From contig JAZRQR010000083.1 in NCBI GenBank assembly GCA_045650025.1, forward strand, positions 1-11,680: a DNA stretch of 11,680 nucleotides. Reading direction: 5' to 3'. Positions 1-6,399 of the stretch are shown piece by piece. Under the pieces are notes generated by a model. That model ran no database searches. It saw only the letters and a list, made by a program, of their open reading frames with translations, and had not been told where the DNA came from. The number at the start of each line of letters is the position of its first letter. Within the stretch, counting starts at the first letter, position 1. The translations under genes and the position numbers were made by a program. The DNA is from SVQP01 sp045650025. GTDB lineage: Bacteria > Bacillota > Clostridia > Oscillospirales > CAG-272.

Positions 1-1
1 T

Positions 2-712
2 TACTGGCCCATGTCCACGGTCAGCTGGGCTTACCCCACCGAAAACGGCAACCCCAGCCTTGATAACGGACACGAATACCCCGCGATGAACTTTAACCGT
101 GAGATTGCCAAGCAGACCATTCTGGACTACATGGCAGCCGCAGGCGTTTCGGAGGGCGACAGCCAGCTTTCCATCACCTTTACCATTGCAGGTGCAGACC
201 TGACCGACCACCCCGCCTACAAGGTATTTGAGAGCGCGCAGGCGCTGCTCAACGAGTGCGGCTGGGATATCGAGATCGTCCCCGACACCCAGGCGCTGAC
301 CAAGCTCTCCACCGGCTCGCTTGCCGTTTGGGCTGCAGCGTGGGGCACGACGGTTGACCCCGATATGTATCAGGTCTACCACAAGAACTCCACCGCAACC
401 AGCACGCTTGCGTGGGGCTATCGTGAAATTCTGGGCTCTCCCGCGGCTTACCCCGAGGAGAATGCCATTCTGGACATGCTCAGCGAGGTCATTGACATGG
501 CGCGTGAGATCACCGATCAGGAGGAGCGTGCGGCGCTTTACAAGGAGGCAATGGGCTACGTGCTGGATCTTGCCATCGAGCTGCCCGTTTACCAGAGAAA
601 AACGCTGTATGCCTACAACGCAAACATCATTGACCCCTCTTCTCTGCCCGCAGAGATCAACCCCTACACCTCTCCCCTGGAAAAGATCTGGGAGATCGAA
701 TTTGCATATTAA
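2..712 (+). CDS. oppA: Oligopeptide ABC transporter solute-binding protein, C-terminal part (partial)
   Basis: The frame is open to the left window edge, so the ATG at 11 is internal and the N-terminus (signal peptide, lipobox, lobe I) is missing. About 236 residues remain, roughly the last 40% of a family 5 extracellular solute-binding protein. The piece fits lobe II and the return to lobe I: an alternating fold with a W-A-A-A-W-G-T-T-V-D-P-D segment (near the substrate-contacting loop), an E-R-A-A-L-Y-K-E-A helix and a C-terminal P-V-Y-Q-R stretch, all typical of OppA/DppA. In the cell it would sit outside the membrane as a lipoprotein and deliver substrate to the OppB/OppC pore. The permease gene follows after 20 bp, which supports the assignment. 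Substrate is not certain: family 5 binding proteins carry peptides, but also nickel, opines and, in some anaerobes, oligosaccharides. Confidence 0.9.
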   Translation, partial: YWPMSTVSWAYPTENGNPSLDNGHEYPAMNFNREIAKQTILDYMAAAGVSEGDSQLSITFTIAGADLTDHPAYKVFESAQALLNECGWDIEIVPDTQALTKLSTGSLAVWAAAWGTTVDPDMYQVYHKNSTATSTLAWGYREILGSPAAYPEENAILDMLSEVIDMAREITDQEERAALYKEAMGYVLDLAIELPVYQRKTLYAYNANIIDPSSLPAEINPYTSPLEKIWEIEFAY

Positions 713-732
713 ACGGAAGGCGGTAACACATT

Positions 733-1728
733 ATGCTGAAATATATTATTAAGCGTCTGGCGCTTTCCGTGCTCATCCTGTTTTGCGTGTCGCTGATCAT
801 CTTCACGCTCATTCAGCTCATGCCCATGGACTACGTGACACAACAGATTGCTGCCATTGAGACCAAGGGTGAGGCGGTGAGCGAAGAGACCGTGCAAGCG
901 CTGATGAGCGAATACGGCTACGGCACAGACGGTACCTTTGGCGGTATCATCCGCGGCTACTTTACCTGGCTGCGCGCAACGTTGCGCCTGGACTTTGGTA
1001 CTTCCTTTAAGTTCCAGCAGCCGGTTGCAGACGTCATTGCCAAGAACATGTGGGTCTCCTTTGCGGTAGCAGCCATTGCAACCGTATTTGAGTTCATGAT
1101 CGCCATTCCCCTTGGCATTACGGCGGCAACGCACCAGTATTCCTTCCGTGACTACTTTGTCACGGTGCTGGTAATGATCGGTATCTCGCTCCCCTCCTTC
1201 TTCTTTGGACAGATACTCAAAAACATGCTTGCCATGCAGCTTGGGTGGTTCCCGTCTTCGGGTCTGGGCTCGGCGTCCATGGACTACACGGGCTTTGCGC
1301 TGATTGCCGATTACGTTTCCTACTTAGTCATTCCCGTGCTGACCGTTGTGGTGCTGAGCATCGGCGGCAGAATGAGAATGACCAGAACCAACATGCTGGA
1401 GGTTCTGAGCTCGGATTACATCCGTACCGCGCGTGCAAAGGGCTTGCATGAGAGCAAGGTCGTGTACAAGCACGCGTTCCGCAACACCCTGATTCCTCTG
1501 GTCACCTCGCTGGCGGGTCTTTTGCCCTCGCTGTTCTCGGGTGCCATTATCACCGAGCAGGTCTTCGGTCTGCCCGGTATCGGTAACATGGCTTACCAAG
1601 CCACCTTGGTTGCCGACATTCCCTTTATCATGGGCTACAACCTCTTCCTGGCGACCTTGAGTATCGTGGGCGTTCTGCTTGCCGATATTATGTACGCCGT
1701 GGTTGACCCCAGAGTCAAGCTTGGTTAA
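733..1728 (+). CDS. oppB: Oligopeptide ABC transporter permease OppB
   Basis: This 331-residue inner-membrane protein is one half of the transport channel. It opens with the usual OppB N-terminus (M-L-K-Y-I-I-K-R-L) leading straight into the first membrane helix at about 8-30. An extracytoplasmic segment follows at about 31-105, then five more hydrophobic helices. The cytoplasmic EAA loop, which docks on the ATPases, is at about 222-258 and includes Y-I-R-T-A-R-A-K-G-L at 229-238. The C-terminus has the typical V-D-P-R-V-K motif. Length is near the family norm of 305-340. The start at 733 has a GGAAGG site at 715-720, a slightly long spacing. The next gene starts 14 bp after the stop, so the two permeases are co-translated from one message. 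Confidence 0.95.
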   Translation: MLKYIIKRLALSVLILFCVSLIIFTLIQLMPMDYVTQQIAAIETKGEAVSEETVQALMSEYGYGTDGTFGGIIRGYFTWLRATLRLDFGTSFKFQQPVADVIAKNMWVSFAVAAIATVFEFMIAIPLGITAATHQYSFRDYFVTVLVMIGISLPSFFFGQILKNMLAMQLGWFPSSGLGSASMDYTGFALIADYVSYLVIPVLTVVVLSIGGRMRMTRTNMLEVLSSDYIRTARAKGLHESKVVYKHAFRNTLIPLVTSLAGLLPSLFSGAIITEQVFGLPGIGNMAYQATLVADIPFIMGYNLFLATLSIVGVLLADIMYAVVDPRVKLG

Positions 1729-1742
1729 AGGAGGTAGAGAGT

Positions 1743-2801
1743 ATGGAAAACACCGAAAACAAAGTACAATCCACCCAAAGCCAAGAGCCCATGGATAAAA
1801 ACGTGCGCCTGATGTCCCCCGGCCGCATGGTCATGCGCCGCTTCTTCCGCTCCAAGCTCTCGGTGCTTGGCTTGATTCTGATCGTGTTCCTGTTCGCCTT
1901 TTGCTGGATCGGACCTCTGTTCTACACCCAATGGGGACAGACCGAGGTGGACTACACCGGTAAGACCGAGCACGTGCAGACGCTGATCACCTACGTGGAC
2001 GAAAACGGCGTGGAGCACTCCTACTACCAGCTCGAGGAAACGCACGAGACCACCAACTCGCTGGCAAAGCCCTCCTGGTCGCACCCCCTTGGCACGGATA
2101 AGACCGGCAAGGACGTGCTGGCAAGACTGATGTACGGCGGCAGAATCTCGCTGACCATCAGCTTTTTGACCGTATTCGTCATTGCAGCCATCGGCGTGGT
2201 ATTCGGCGGCATTGCCGGCTACTTCGGCGGCGTGGTGGACAATATCATCATGCGCGTGTGTGACATTCTGATGTGTCTGCCCGGTATTCCGATCATGCTG
2301 GTTGTGGGTACGGTGCTGGACGCATGGAGCAAGACCCCCGATTTTCCGCTGGCGATCGAGCCGCAGCACCGCATCTATTACCTGATGGCGTTCCTTGCCC
2401 TGATCTCCTGGTCGGGCACGGCAAGACTGGTGCGCGGACAGATCCTTTCCCTGCGTGAGCAGGAATACATGGTGGCAGCCGAGGCTATGGGCTACTCCAC
2501 CGTGCGCAAGATCTTCAAGCACCTCGTCCCCGGCGTTATGCCGCAGCTGATCGTTTCCATGACGCTCAGCCTTGGCTCTATGATCCTGTACGAAGCATCC
2601 CTGACCTATCTGGGTCTGGGCGCACCCGAGCAGTTTGCCGCTTGGGGTACCATGATCAACGCCGCAAACGACACCAACATTCTGCAAAACTACTTCAACA
2701 TCTGGGGCCCTCCCGGCTTGTGCATCATTATGGCAGTGCTGGGCTTTAACTTTGTGGGCGACGGTCTGCGCGACGCGCTTGACCCCAAGATGAGACGATA
2801 A
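1743..2801 (+). CDS. oppC: Oligopeptide ABC transporter permease OppC
   Basis: The second channel subunit has 352 residues. It has a soluble N-terminal tail (1-38), a first helix at about 39-60, and then a long extracytoplasmic segment to about 113. That segment precedes the conserved H-P-L-G-T-D-K-T-G-K-D-V block (114-125) that marks OppC/DppC. Further helices follow, then the EAA loop at 240-268 (Y-M-V-A-A-E-A-M-G) and the C-terminal G-D-G-L-R-D-A-L-D-P-K motif. It is about 50 residues longer than many OppC proteins. The extra length is mostly the loop at 61-113, which is polar and rich in Thr, Glu and Tyr and could contact the binding protein. The site AAAGGAGG at 1727-1734, overlapping the oppB stop, gives a clear start. 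It pairs with OppB in the membrane. Confidence 0.95.
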   Translation: MENTENKVQSTQSQEPMDKNVRLMSPGRMVMRRFFRSKLSVLGLILIVFLFAFCWIGPLFYTQWGQTEVDYTGKTEHVQTLITYVDENGVEHSYYQLEETHETTNSLAKPSWSHPLGTDKTGKDVLARLMYGGRISLTISFLTVFVIAAIGVVFGGIAGYFGGVVDNIIMRVCDILMCLPGIPIMLVVGTVLDAWSKTPDFPLAIEPQHRIYYLMAFLALISWSGTARLVRGQILSLREQEYMVAAEAMGYSTVRKIFKHLVPGVMPQLIVSMTLSLGSMILYEASLTYLGLGAPEQFAAWGTMINAANDTNILQNYFNIWGPPGLCIIMAVLGFNFVGDGLRDALDPKMRR

Positions 2802-2821
2802 GAAAAGGAGGACAAGGAAAT

Positions 2822-3967
2822 ATGAAAGACAAGAAAAAGTCCTCCTATCTGTCGGGCAAGGAGATCCGTGCCATTGCCAAGCAGAACAAAAAGGTGATGA
2901 TGGCGCTGGAAGCCAAAAAGCACCGCAGAGCAAAGGAAGAGGAATTCCTCTCTGAGATGAAGGACCCCGAAAATATTCTGGAGATTGACGACCTGCACAC
3001 CTACTTCTTTACCGATCAGGGCATTGTCAAGGCGGTAAACGGCGTCTCCTTCAGCATTCCCAAAAACAAAACCGTAGGCATTGTGGGCGAATCCGGCTGC
3101 GGCAAGAGCGTGACCAGCATGTCGGTCATGCGTCTGTTGCAGGGTCCTACCGGTCAGATCTACTCGGGCGCGATCCGTTTTGCCGCCGAGGACAAGACCT
3201 ATGACATTGCGCAGATGCCCATGTCCGAGATCCACCGCATCCGCGGCAAGGAGATCGCCATGATCTTCCAGGAGCCCATGACCTCGCTCAATCCCATCTT
3301 CACCATCGGTGACCAGCTGGACGAGGTAACCTACATTCATAACCCCCAGGCAAGTGCAGAAGAAGCGCAGGCGCGCTCGCTGGAAATGCTGCGCCTTGTG
3401 GGCATTGCCGCGCCCGAGCGCGTGTACAACTCCTACCCTCATGAGCTTTCGGGCGGTATGAGACAGAGAGTGATGATCTCCATGGCACTGGTCTGCAACC
3501 CCAGACTGATTATTGCAGACGAGCCCACCACCGCGCTGGACGTGACCATTCAGGCGCAGATCCTGGATCTGCTCCGCGACCTGAAGGACAAGATCAACGG
3601 CTCTATCATGCTGATCACCCACGACCTTGGCGTCATTGCCGAAATGGCAGACTTTGTGGTGGTCATGTACGCAGGCAAGGTGATCGAAATGGGTACGGTT
3701 CAGGAGATCTTCAAGAACCCCCTGCACCCCTACACCGTTGGCCTGCAAAAGTCCAAGCCCACCATGCAAAGCGACAGCGACGTGCTGTTCAACATTCCCG
3801 GCAACGTGCCCAACCCCGTTAACATGCCCACACACTGCTACTTCAAAGAGCGCTGTGACCGTGCATGCGAAAAGTGCGGCGGCGATTACCCCGGCATGGT
3901 GCAGGTAAGCCCCACGCACTTTGTATCCTGTCATCTTTACACAAAGGAGGAAACCGACAATGGCTGA
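2822..3967 (+). CDS. oppD: Oligopeptide ABC transporter ATPase OppD
   Basis: This cytoplasmic ATPase powers import. Visible motifs are Walker A G-E-S-G-C-G-K-S (89-96), Q-loop F-Q-E-P (149-152), signature L-S-G-G-M (209-213), Walker B L-I-I-A-D-E-P (229-235) and switch histidine T-H-D (266-268). After residue 295 comes the oligopeptide-transporter C-terminal domain (N-P-L-H-P-Y-T). Four cysteines at 339, 345, 352 and 370 have the spacing C-x5-C-x6-C-x17-C, which fits the iron-sulfur cluster site described for some DppD/OppD structures; a fifth Cys is at 349. The first 50 residues are an unusual Lys/Glu-rich extension, probably helical, before the normal ABC fold starts. An AAGGAGG site at 2805-2811 supports this long start. 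It overlaps oppF by 8 bp. Confidence 0.95.
   Translation: MKDKKKSSYLSGKEIRAIAKQNKKVMMALEAKKHRRAKEEEFLSEMKDPENILEIDDLHTYFFTDQGIVKAVNGVSFSIPKNKTVGIVGESGCGKSVTSMSVMRLLQGPTGQIYSGAIRFAAEDKTYDIAQMPMSEIHRIRGKEIAMIFQEPMTSLNPIFTIGDQLDEVTYIHNPQASAEEAQARSLEMLRLVGIAAPERVYNSYPHELSGGMRQRVMISMALVCNPRLIIADEPTTALDVTIQAQILDLLRDLKDKINGSIMLITHDLGVIAEMADFVVVMYAGKVIEMGTVQEIFKNPLHPYTVGLQKSKPTMQSDSDVLFNIPGNVPNPVNMPTHCYFKERCDRACEKCGGDYPGMVQVSPTHFVSCHLYTKEETDNG
3943..3950 (+). promoter_or_regulatory. Ribosome binding site that fixes the oppF start
   Basis: A perfect AAAGGAGG lies inside the end of oppD, 9 bases before the ATG at 3960. It decides against the upstream in-frame ATG at 3921, which has no such site and would add 13 residues of poor character. 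Confidence 0.85.
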
Positions 3968-5072
3968 TATCACCTATGCCGCAGCGCTGGAGCGCTGGCA
4001 GAATACGCCCGACGACGCTTTCTCCTTTGATGCAGAAGCCGAAGCCCGTAAGCAAGCCGACAAGGCAGCTGCTGCCCAATCCGACAGCTCCCCCGCACAC
4101 CCCGACGCACTGCTGGAGGTCAAGCACCTGCGCAAGGCGTTCCCCATTCAGAAGTCGCTGACCGGTAAGGTGCAAAAGGAGCTGATTGCGGTGGACGACG
4201 TGTCCTTTACCCTGATGCCCGGCGAGACGCTCGGCATTGTTGGTGAATCGGGCTGCGGCAAGACCACCATGGGCAGAACCATTCTCAAGCTGCACCCCTC
4301 AAGCGGCGGTCGCATCCTGTTTGACGGCAAGGACATTACCAACTACTCCTCGCTGCAGATGCGCAAGCTGCGCACCGAAATGCAGATCATTTTCCAGGAT
4401 CCCTACTCCTCCCTGCCCCCCAGAAGCACGGTGGGTGACATTCTCTCCGAGCCCGTGCGCGTGCACAAGATCGTGCCCGAGAAGGAGATCAAGGCGTACG
4501 TGCTGGATCTGATGGAAAAGTGCGGTCTGCGCGACTATTACTATGAGCGTTATCCCCACGAGTTCTCGGGCGGTCAGCGCCAGCGTATCTGCATTGCGCG
4601 TGCGCTGTCGGTCAAGCCCAAGCTGGTGGTGTGTGACGAGCCCGTCTCCGCTCTGGACGTATCCATTCAGGCACAGATCATCAATCTGCTCAAGGAGCTG
4701 CAGAAATCGATGAATCTGACCTACCTCTTTATCTCGCACGACCTATCCGTCGTCAAGTTCATCTCGGACAAGATCGGCGTGATGTACCTTGGCTCGATGG
4801 TGGAATTTGGTGCTAAGAAGGACATTTTTGACAATCCCCTGCACCCCTACACGCAGGCACTCTTCTCGGCGATCCCCAATCCCGATCCCGATGCCAAGAT
4901 GCAGCGCATGGTGCTGGGCGGTGACATTCCCTCGCCTGCCAATCCCCCCAAGGGCTGCCGCTTCCACACGCGCTGCCCCTACGCCAAGGAGATTTGCAAG
5001 TGCGCCACACCCACTTACCGCGAGGTAGAGCCCGGCCACTTTGCCGCTTGCCACATGTACCGCGAGGACTGA
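3960..5072 (+). CDS. oppF: Oligopeptide ABC transporter ATPase OppF
   Basis: The partner ATPase of OppD has 370 residues from the chosen start. Motifs are Walker A G-E-S-G-C-G-K-T (95-102), Q-loop F-Q-D-P-Y-S-S-L (145-152), signature F-S-G-G-Q (202-206), Walker B L-V-V-C-D-E-P (222-228) and switch S-H-D (259-261). The oligopeptide C-terminal domain begins near N-P-L-H-P-Y-T (292-298). Cysteines 333, 339, 346 and 364 repeat exactly the C-x5-C-x6-C-x17-C spacing seen in OppD, so both ATPases may hold a cluster. An Ala/Gln/Asp-rich extension of about 48 residues precedes the ABC fold. The usual S-L-N-P-R after the Q-loop reads S-L-P-P-R here. The start ATG overlaps the oppD stop by 8 bp (3960-3967), which suggests translational coupling. 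Confidence 0.95.
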   Translation: MADITYAAALERWQNTPDDAFSFDAEAEARKQADKAAAAQSDSSPAHPDALLEVKHLRKAFPIQKSLTGKVQKELIAVDDVSFTLMPGETLGIVGESGCGKTTMGRTILKLHPSSGGRILFDGKDITNYSSLQMRKLRTEMQIIFQDPYSSLPPRSTVGDILSEPVRVHKIVPEKEIKAYVLDLMEKCGLRDYYYERYPHEFSGGQRQRICIARALSVKPKLVVCDEPVSALDVSIQAQIINLLKELQKSMNLTYLFISHDLSVVKFISDKIGVMYLGSMVEFGAKKDIFDNPLHPYTQALFSAIPNPDPDAKMQRMVLGGDIPSPANPPKGCRFHTRCPYAKEICKCATPTYREVEPGHFAACHMYRED

Positions 5073-5075
5073 TGC

Positions 5076-5342
5076 ATGGCAAAGCGCGAAAAAAAAGACA
5101 AAAAGGAAAAGATCCGCTACGTTGACGACGGCTCAACCGTGGTGGACATGCAGCCCTTGGTGGACGCAAACCGCCGCCCCTGGCAGAAAAAGCAGGAGGG
5201 CGGCGCCAAGGGCACGCTGCGCGAGCAGATGCGCACCTACTTTGCCGCCGTGAAGCTGATGCTCGTTCCCATGTTTGTGACGCTTGGCATCATCTTTGTG
5301 TCGTTTTTGATCACGTGGATCTTCTTCACCATTGCAAGATGA
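5076..5342 (+). CDS. Small one-pass membrane protein at the end of the opp operon, function unknown
   Basis: This 88-residue protein starts 3 bp after oppF ends. A GAGG inside the oppF end (5064-5067) serves as its ribosome site. Residues 1-14 are very basic (K-R-E-K-K-D-K-K-E-K). A short Y-V-D-D-G-S-T-V-V-D-M motif follows at 15-25, then a basic polar stretch, then one strong hydrophobic helix at about 62-86 ending at the C-terminus. The layout predicts a tail-anchored protein with its charged part in the cytoplasm. I recall similar small proteins with a D-D-G-x-T motif and one C-terminal helix in other Clostridia, but know no function. Its place suggests a link to the Opp complex, for example an accessory subunit, but this is inference only. 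The reading frame is clean and keeps the codon style of the operon. Confidence 0.8.
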   Translation: MAKREKKDKKEKIRYVDDGSTVVDMQPLVDANRRPWQKKQEGGAKGTLREQMRTYFAAVKLMLVPMFVTLGIIFVSFLITWIFFTIAR

Positions 5343-5398
5343 TCCCCTGCGGCAAAAAGAAAAGGAGTACGAACCAAAGCGTGATGTTCTTAGCGGAG
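5340..5398 (+). repeat. Dispersed repeat A, copy right after the opp operon
   Basis: This copy matches 6455-6400 on the minus strand. Shared parts, in order, are TGATCC (including the stop codon), CCTnCGG, an A-rich run, the exact 17-mer AAAAGGAGTACGAACCA (5360-5376), a non-conserved spacer of 9 bases (10 in the other copy) and GTTCTTAnCGGAG (5386-5398). Both copies start at the stop codon of the upstream gene and lie between that stop and a hairpin. The block AAAAGGAG looks like a ribosome site, but the only ATG after it is too far away and opens just 7 codons. Confidence 0.8.
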
Positions 5399-5448
5399 AA
5401 ATCATAAATAACCTTACTCGATTTAATCCGCAGAAAACAAATAATTAA

Positions 5449-5476
5449 CCCCGACAGATTTTAAAGTCTGTCGGGG
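5449..5476. terminator. Bidirectional intrinsic terminator between the opp operon and the zinc-ribbon gene
   Basis: A perfect 10-bp stem, CCCCGACAGA (5449-5458) with TCTGTCGGGG (5467-5476), encloses an 8-base AT-rich loop. On the plus strand it is followed by ATTATTATT. On the minus strand it is followed by TTAATTATTTGTTTTC. It sits between convergent genes and would end both transcripts, with a modest U-run on each side. Confidence 0.8.
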
Positions 5477-5483
5477 ATTATTA

Positions 5484-5735
5484 TTAAAACCAATATTCTT
5501 TCATCTTTGACAAAAACTCTTTCGTTATAGGGAAACCGGAATGTTCGCCTAAAACGGAATCTACCTCACAATAGGGACATTCCGCTGTTCCTTTTGAATC
5601 AGGAATCCAGTCTTTGATTTCAACAGGATCAAAAATTTCCAAGCAATAAAAACAACCGCATAGTTTGTCTTTCTGCAATTCTTCTTTGTGATTTGATGAA
5701 AATTGATGTGCTACAATGATATCGTTACTATCCAT
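5484..5735 (-). CDS. Small zinc-ribbon cytoplasmic protein, function unknown
   Basis: This 83-residue protein has two cysteine clusters, C-G-C-F-Y-C (26-31) and C-P-Y-C (53-56), that should bind one zinc ion as a ribbon. Around them is a pattern I recognise from a widespread, functionally uncharacterised family usually labelled only as a cytoplasmic protein: an N-terminal helix, then C-L-E-I-F, then D-W-I-P-D, and a C-terminal G-F-P-I-T-K-E-F-L and K-E-Y-W-F. Length is normal for that family. A site AAAGAGG (minus strand of 5744-5750) precedes the ATG. Codons are AT-rich, unlike the opp genes, which suggests later arrival. No clear promoter was found upstream; the preceding sequence is the palindrome cluster. 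It converges on the opp operon and shares its terminator. Confidence 0.8.
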   Translation of the reverse strand: MDSNDIIVAHQFSSNHKEELQKDKLCGCFYCLEIFDPVEIKDWIPDSKGTAECPYCEVDSVLGEHSGFPITKEFLSKMKEYWF

Positions 5736-5780
5736 ATCTTTTACCTCTTTATCGCCAGTTTCGCATTTGTTTTACAAAAG

Positions 5781-5830
5781 CATCGGGCTTCGGGCTTAGC
5801 CCATACCCCTAAAGTTGCACGAGCGCAACC
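5781..5830. repeat. Hairpin-rich segment next to the main palindrome, likely part of the same composite repeat
   Basis: Two small inverted repeats are present: GGGCT (5785-5789) with AGCCC (5798-5802), and GTTGC (5814-5818) with GCAAC (5825-5829). GGGCTT also occurs twice in tandem at 5785 and 5792. The segment abuts the larger palindrome at 5833 and shares its GC-rich, gene-free character. It lies upstream of the zinc-ribbon gene. Where the repeat unit truly ends on the left cannot be told from one copy. Confidence 0.5.
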
Positions 5831-5832
5831 AT

Positions 5833-5890
5833 AGGCTCCCTCCGGGAGGGAGCTGGCGCCGTAGGCGACTGAGGGAGAGTGCGTTACAAT
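5833..5890 (+). repeat. GC-rich palindromic repeat, copy 1
   Basis: Order of parts: a perfect 8-bp stem GCTCCCTC/GAGGGAGC (5835-5842 and 5846-5853, 3-base loop), a second stem CGCC-GTA-GGCG (5857-5867), a third GAGGGAG (5871-5877), and then TGCGTTAC (5880-5887). The same order appears, diverged, on the minus strand at 5966-5909. Such nested palindromes resemble REP or BIME elements in build. I recall closely similar CTCCCTC-based repeats scattered in gut Clostridia genomes; this is recollection, not a search. Confidence 0.8.
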
Positions 5891-5908
5891 GAAGCAAATC
5901 TAACCTTC

Positions 5909-5967
5909 AAGTCACGCAGGCTCCTTCCACCGCTAACGCGGTCCCCCTCCCTCTCGGAGGGAGGCTT
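5909..5967 (-). repeat. GC-rich palindromic repeat, copy 2, inverted; forms the 3' end of the nuclease gene
   Basis: Stem CCTCCCTC/GAGGGAGG (5946-5953 and 5957-5964, 3-base loop), stem ACCGC-TAAC-GCGGT (5929-5942), then CTCCTTC (5921-5927) and GTCACGCA (5911-5918), which read on the minus strand as GAAGGAG and TGCGTGAC. Part order equals copy 1 in opposite orientation, and the TGCGT ends face each other across about 23 bases. The stop codon of the DUF559 gene (5933-5935) lies in and beside the loop of the 5-bp stem, so the repeat encodes the last ten residues and the stop. Confidence 0.8.
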
Positions 5968-6310
5968 TTACAGCGGCATCGATATACTCGCAAACATCCC
6001 GAAAGTTTGTATTGATTTGACGGTTGGTGAACCGTATGACTTTCAAATCATAGCCCTCAAGGATTTCGGTGCGAAATTCGTCTTTTTGTTTGCCCTCTTC
6101 GGTATAGTGCTGCGCCCCATCAATTTCAATAATCAATTTTGCTTTGTGACAATAAAAGTCTGCAATAAAATTGTCGATTGCTTTTTGGCGTTGAAATCTC
6201 ACTTCGTATTTTGCCAAAAAGTCGTACCACAAATGTTTTTCCTGCGGTGTCGCATTTTTGCGCAGATTTTTGGCAAGAGTAATATTCTTTTCATTATAAT
6301 CAAGCGACAT
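5933..6310 (-). CDS. DUF559 family endonuclease (Vsr-like PD-(D/E)xK fold)
   Basis: This 125-residue protein has the DUF559 pattern. Helices carry N-A-T-P-Q-E-K-H-L-W (19-28), then R-F-Q-R-Q-K (38-43), and the core reads F-I-A-D-F-Y-C (48-54), L-I-I-E-I-D-G-A-Q-H (59-68). Asp51, Glu62 and Asp64 are the likely metal-binding residues, with His68 nearby. A strand V-I-R-F-T-N follows (91-96). The family is related to very-short-patch-repair endonucleases; biological substrates are mostly unknown. Residues 1-115 are the domain, and the tail A-S-L-R-E-G-G-G-P-R is encoded by a palindromic repeat rather than by family sequence. The start has AGAGGAG (minus strand of 6316-6322) five bases upstream and a promoter at 6340-6368. 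Codons are AT-rich compared with the flanking operons. It may act in repair, defence or spread of the repeat; the last is speculation. Confidence 0.88.
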   Translation of the reverse strand: MSLDYNEKNITLAKNLRKNATPQEKHLWYDFLAKYEVRFQRQKAIDNFIADFYCHKAKLIIEIDGAQHYTEEGKQKDEFRTEILEGYDLKVIRFTNRQINTNFRDVCEYIDAAVKASLREGGGPR

Positions 6311-6339
6311 ATTTGCTCCTCTAAAGCTTTATCATATCC

Positions 6340-6368
6340 ATTATAACACAAATCGGCAGAGAAAACAA
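6340..6368 (-). promoter_or_regulatory. Promoter for the DUF559 nuclease gene
   Basis: On the minus strand there is a perfect TATAAT (6340-6345) with an extended TGn just before it, 17 bases from a weak TTGTTT (6363-6368). The -35 lies in the loop and stem edge of the hairpin 6354-6379, so termination of the upstream hydrolase transcript and initiation of the nuclease transcript share the same bases. Confidence 0.7.
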
Positions 6369-6379
6369 GTTCTCTGCCG
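6354..6379 (-). terminator. Hairpin after the glycoside hydrolase gene, probable terminator
   Basis: A perfect 10-bp stem CGGCAGAGAA (6354-6363) with TTCTCTGCCG (6370-6379) has a 6-base loop, about 74 bases past the hydrolase stop. The following minus-strand sequence ATTTGTGTT is a poor U-run, so termination may be partial and the nuclease gene may receive read-through. Confidence 0.6.
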
Positions 6380-6399
6380 AAACTTTGTGCTTGCGAATC

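Noticed and set aside
1725..2933. Long minus-strand frames opposite oppC and oppD (also 2690-3973)
   Set aside because: Composition rich in His, Gln and Val with no recognisable fold; the plus-strand frames are unmistakable transporter genes.
3921..3959. Earlier ATG for oppF at 3921
   Set aside because: No ribosome site before it, while AAAGGAGG stands 9 bases before the ATG at 3960.
5384..5407. Seven-codon frame after the AAAAGGAG of repeat A as a leader peptide
   Set aside because: The spacing from AAAAGGAG to ATG is about 16 bases, and the other copy has TTG in that place with a different frame.
5781..5970. CRISPR array
   Set aside because: The repeats are nested palindromes in opposite orientation without regular spacers or cas genes.
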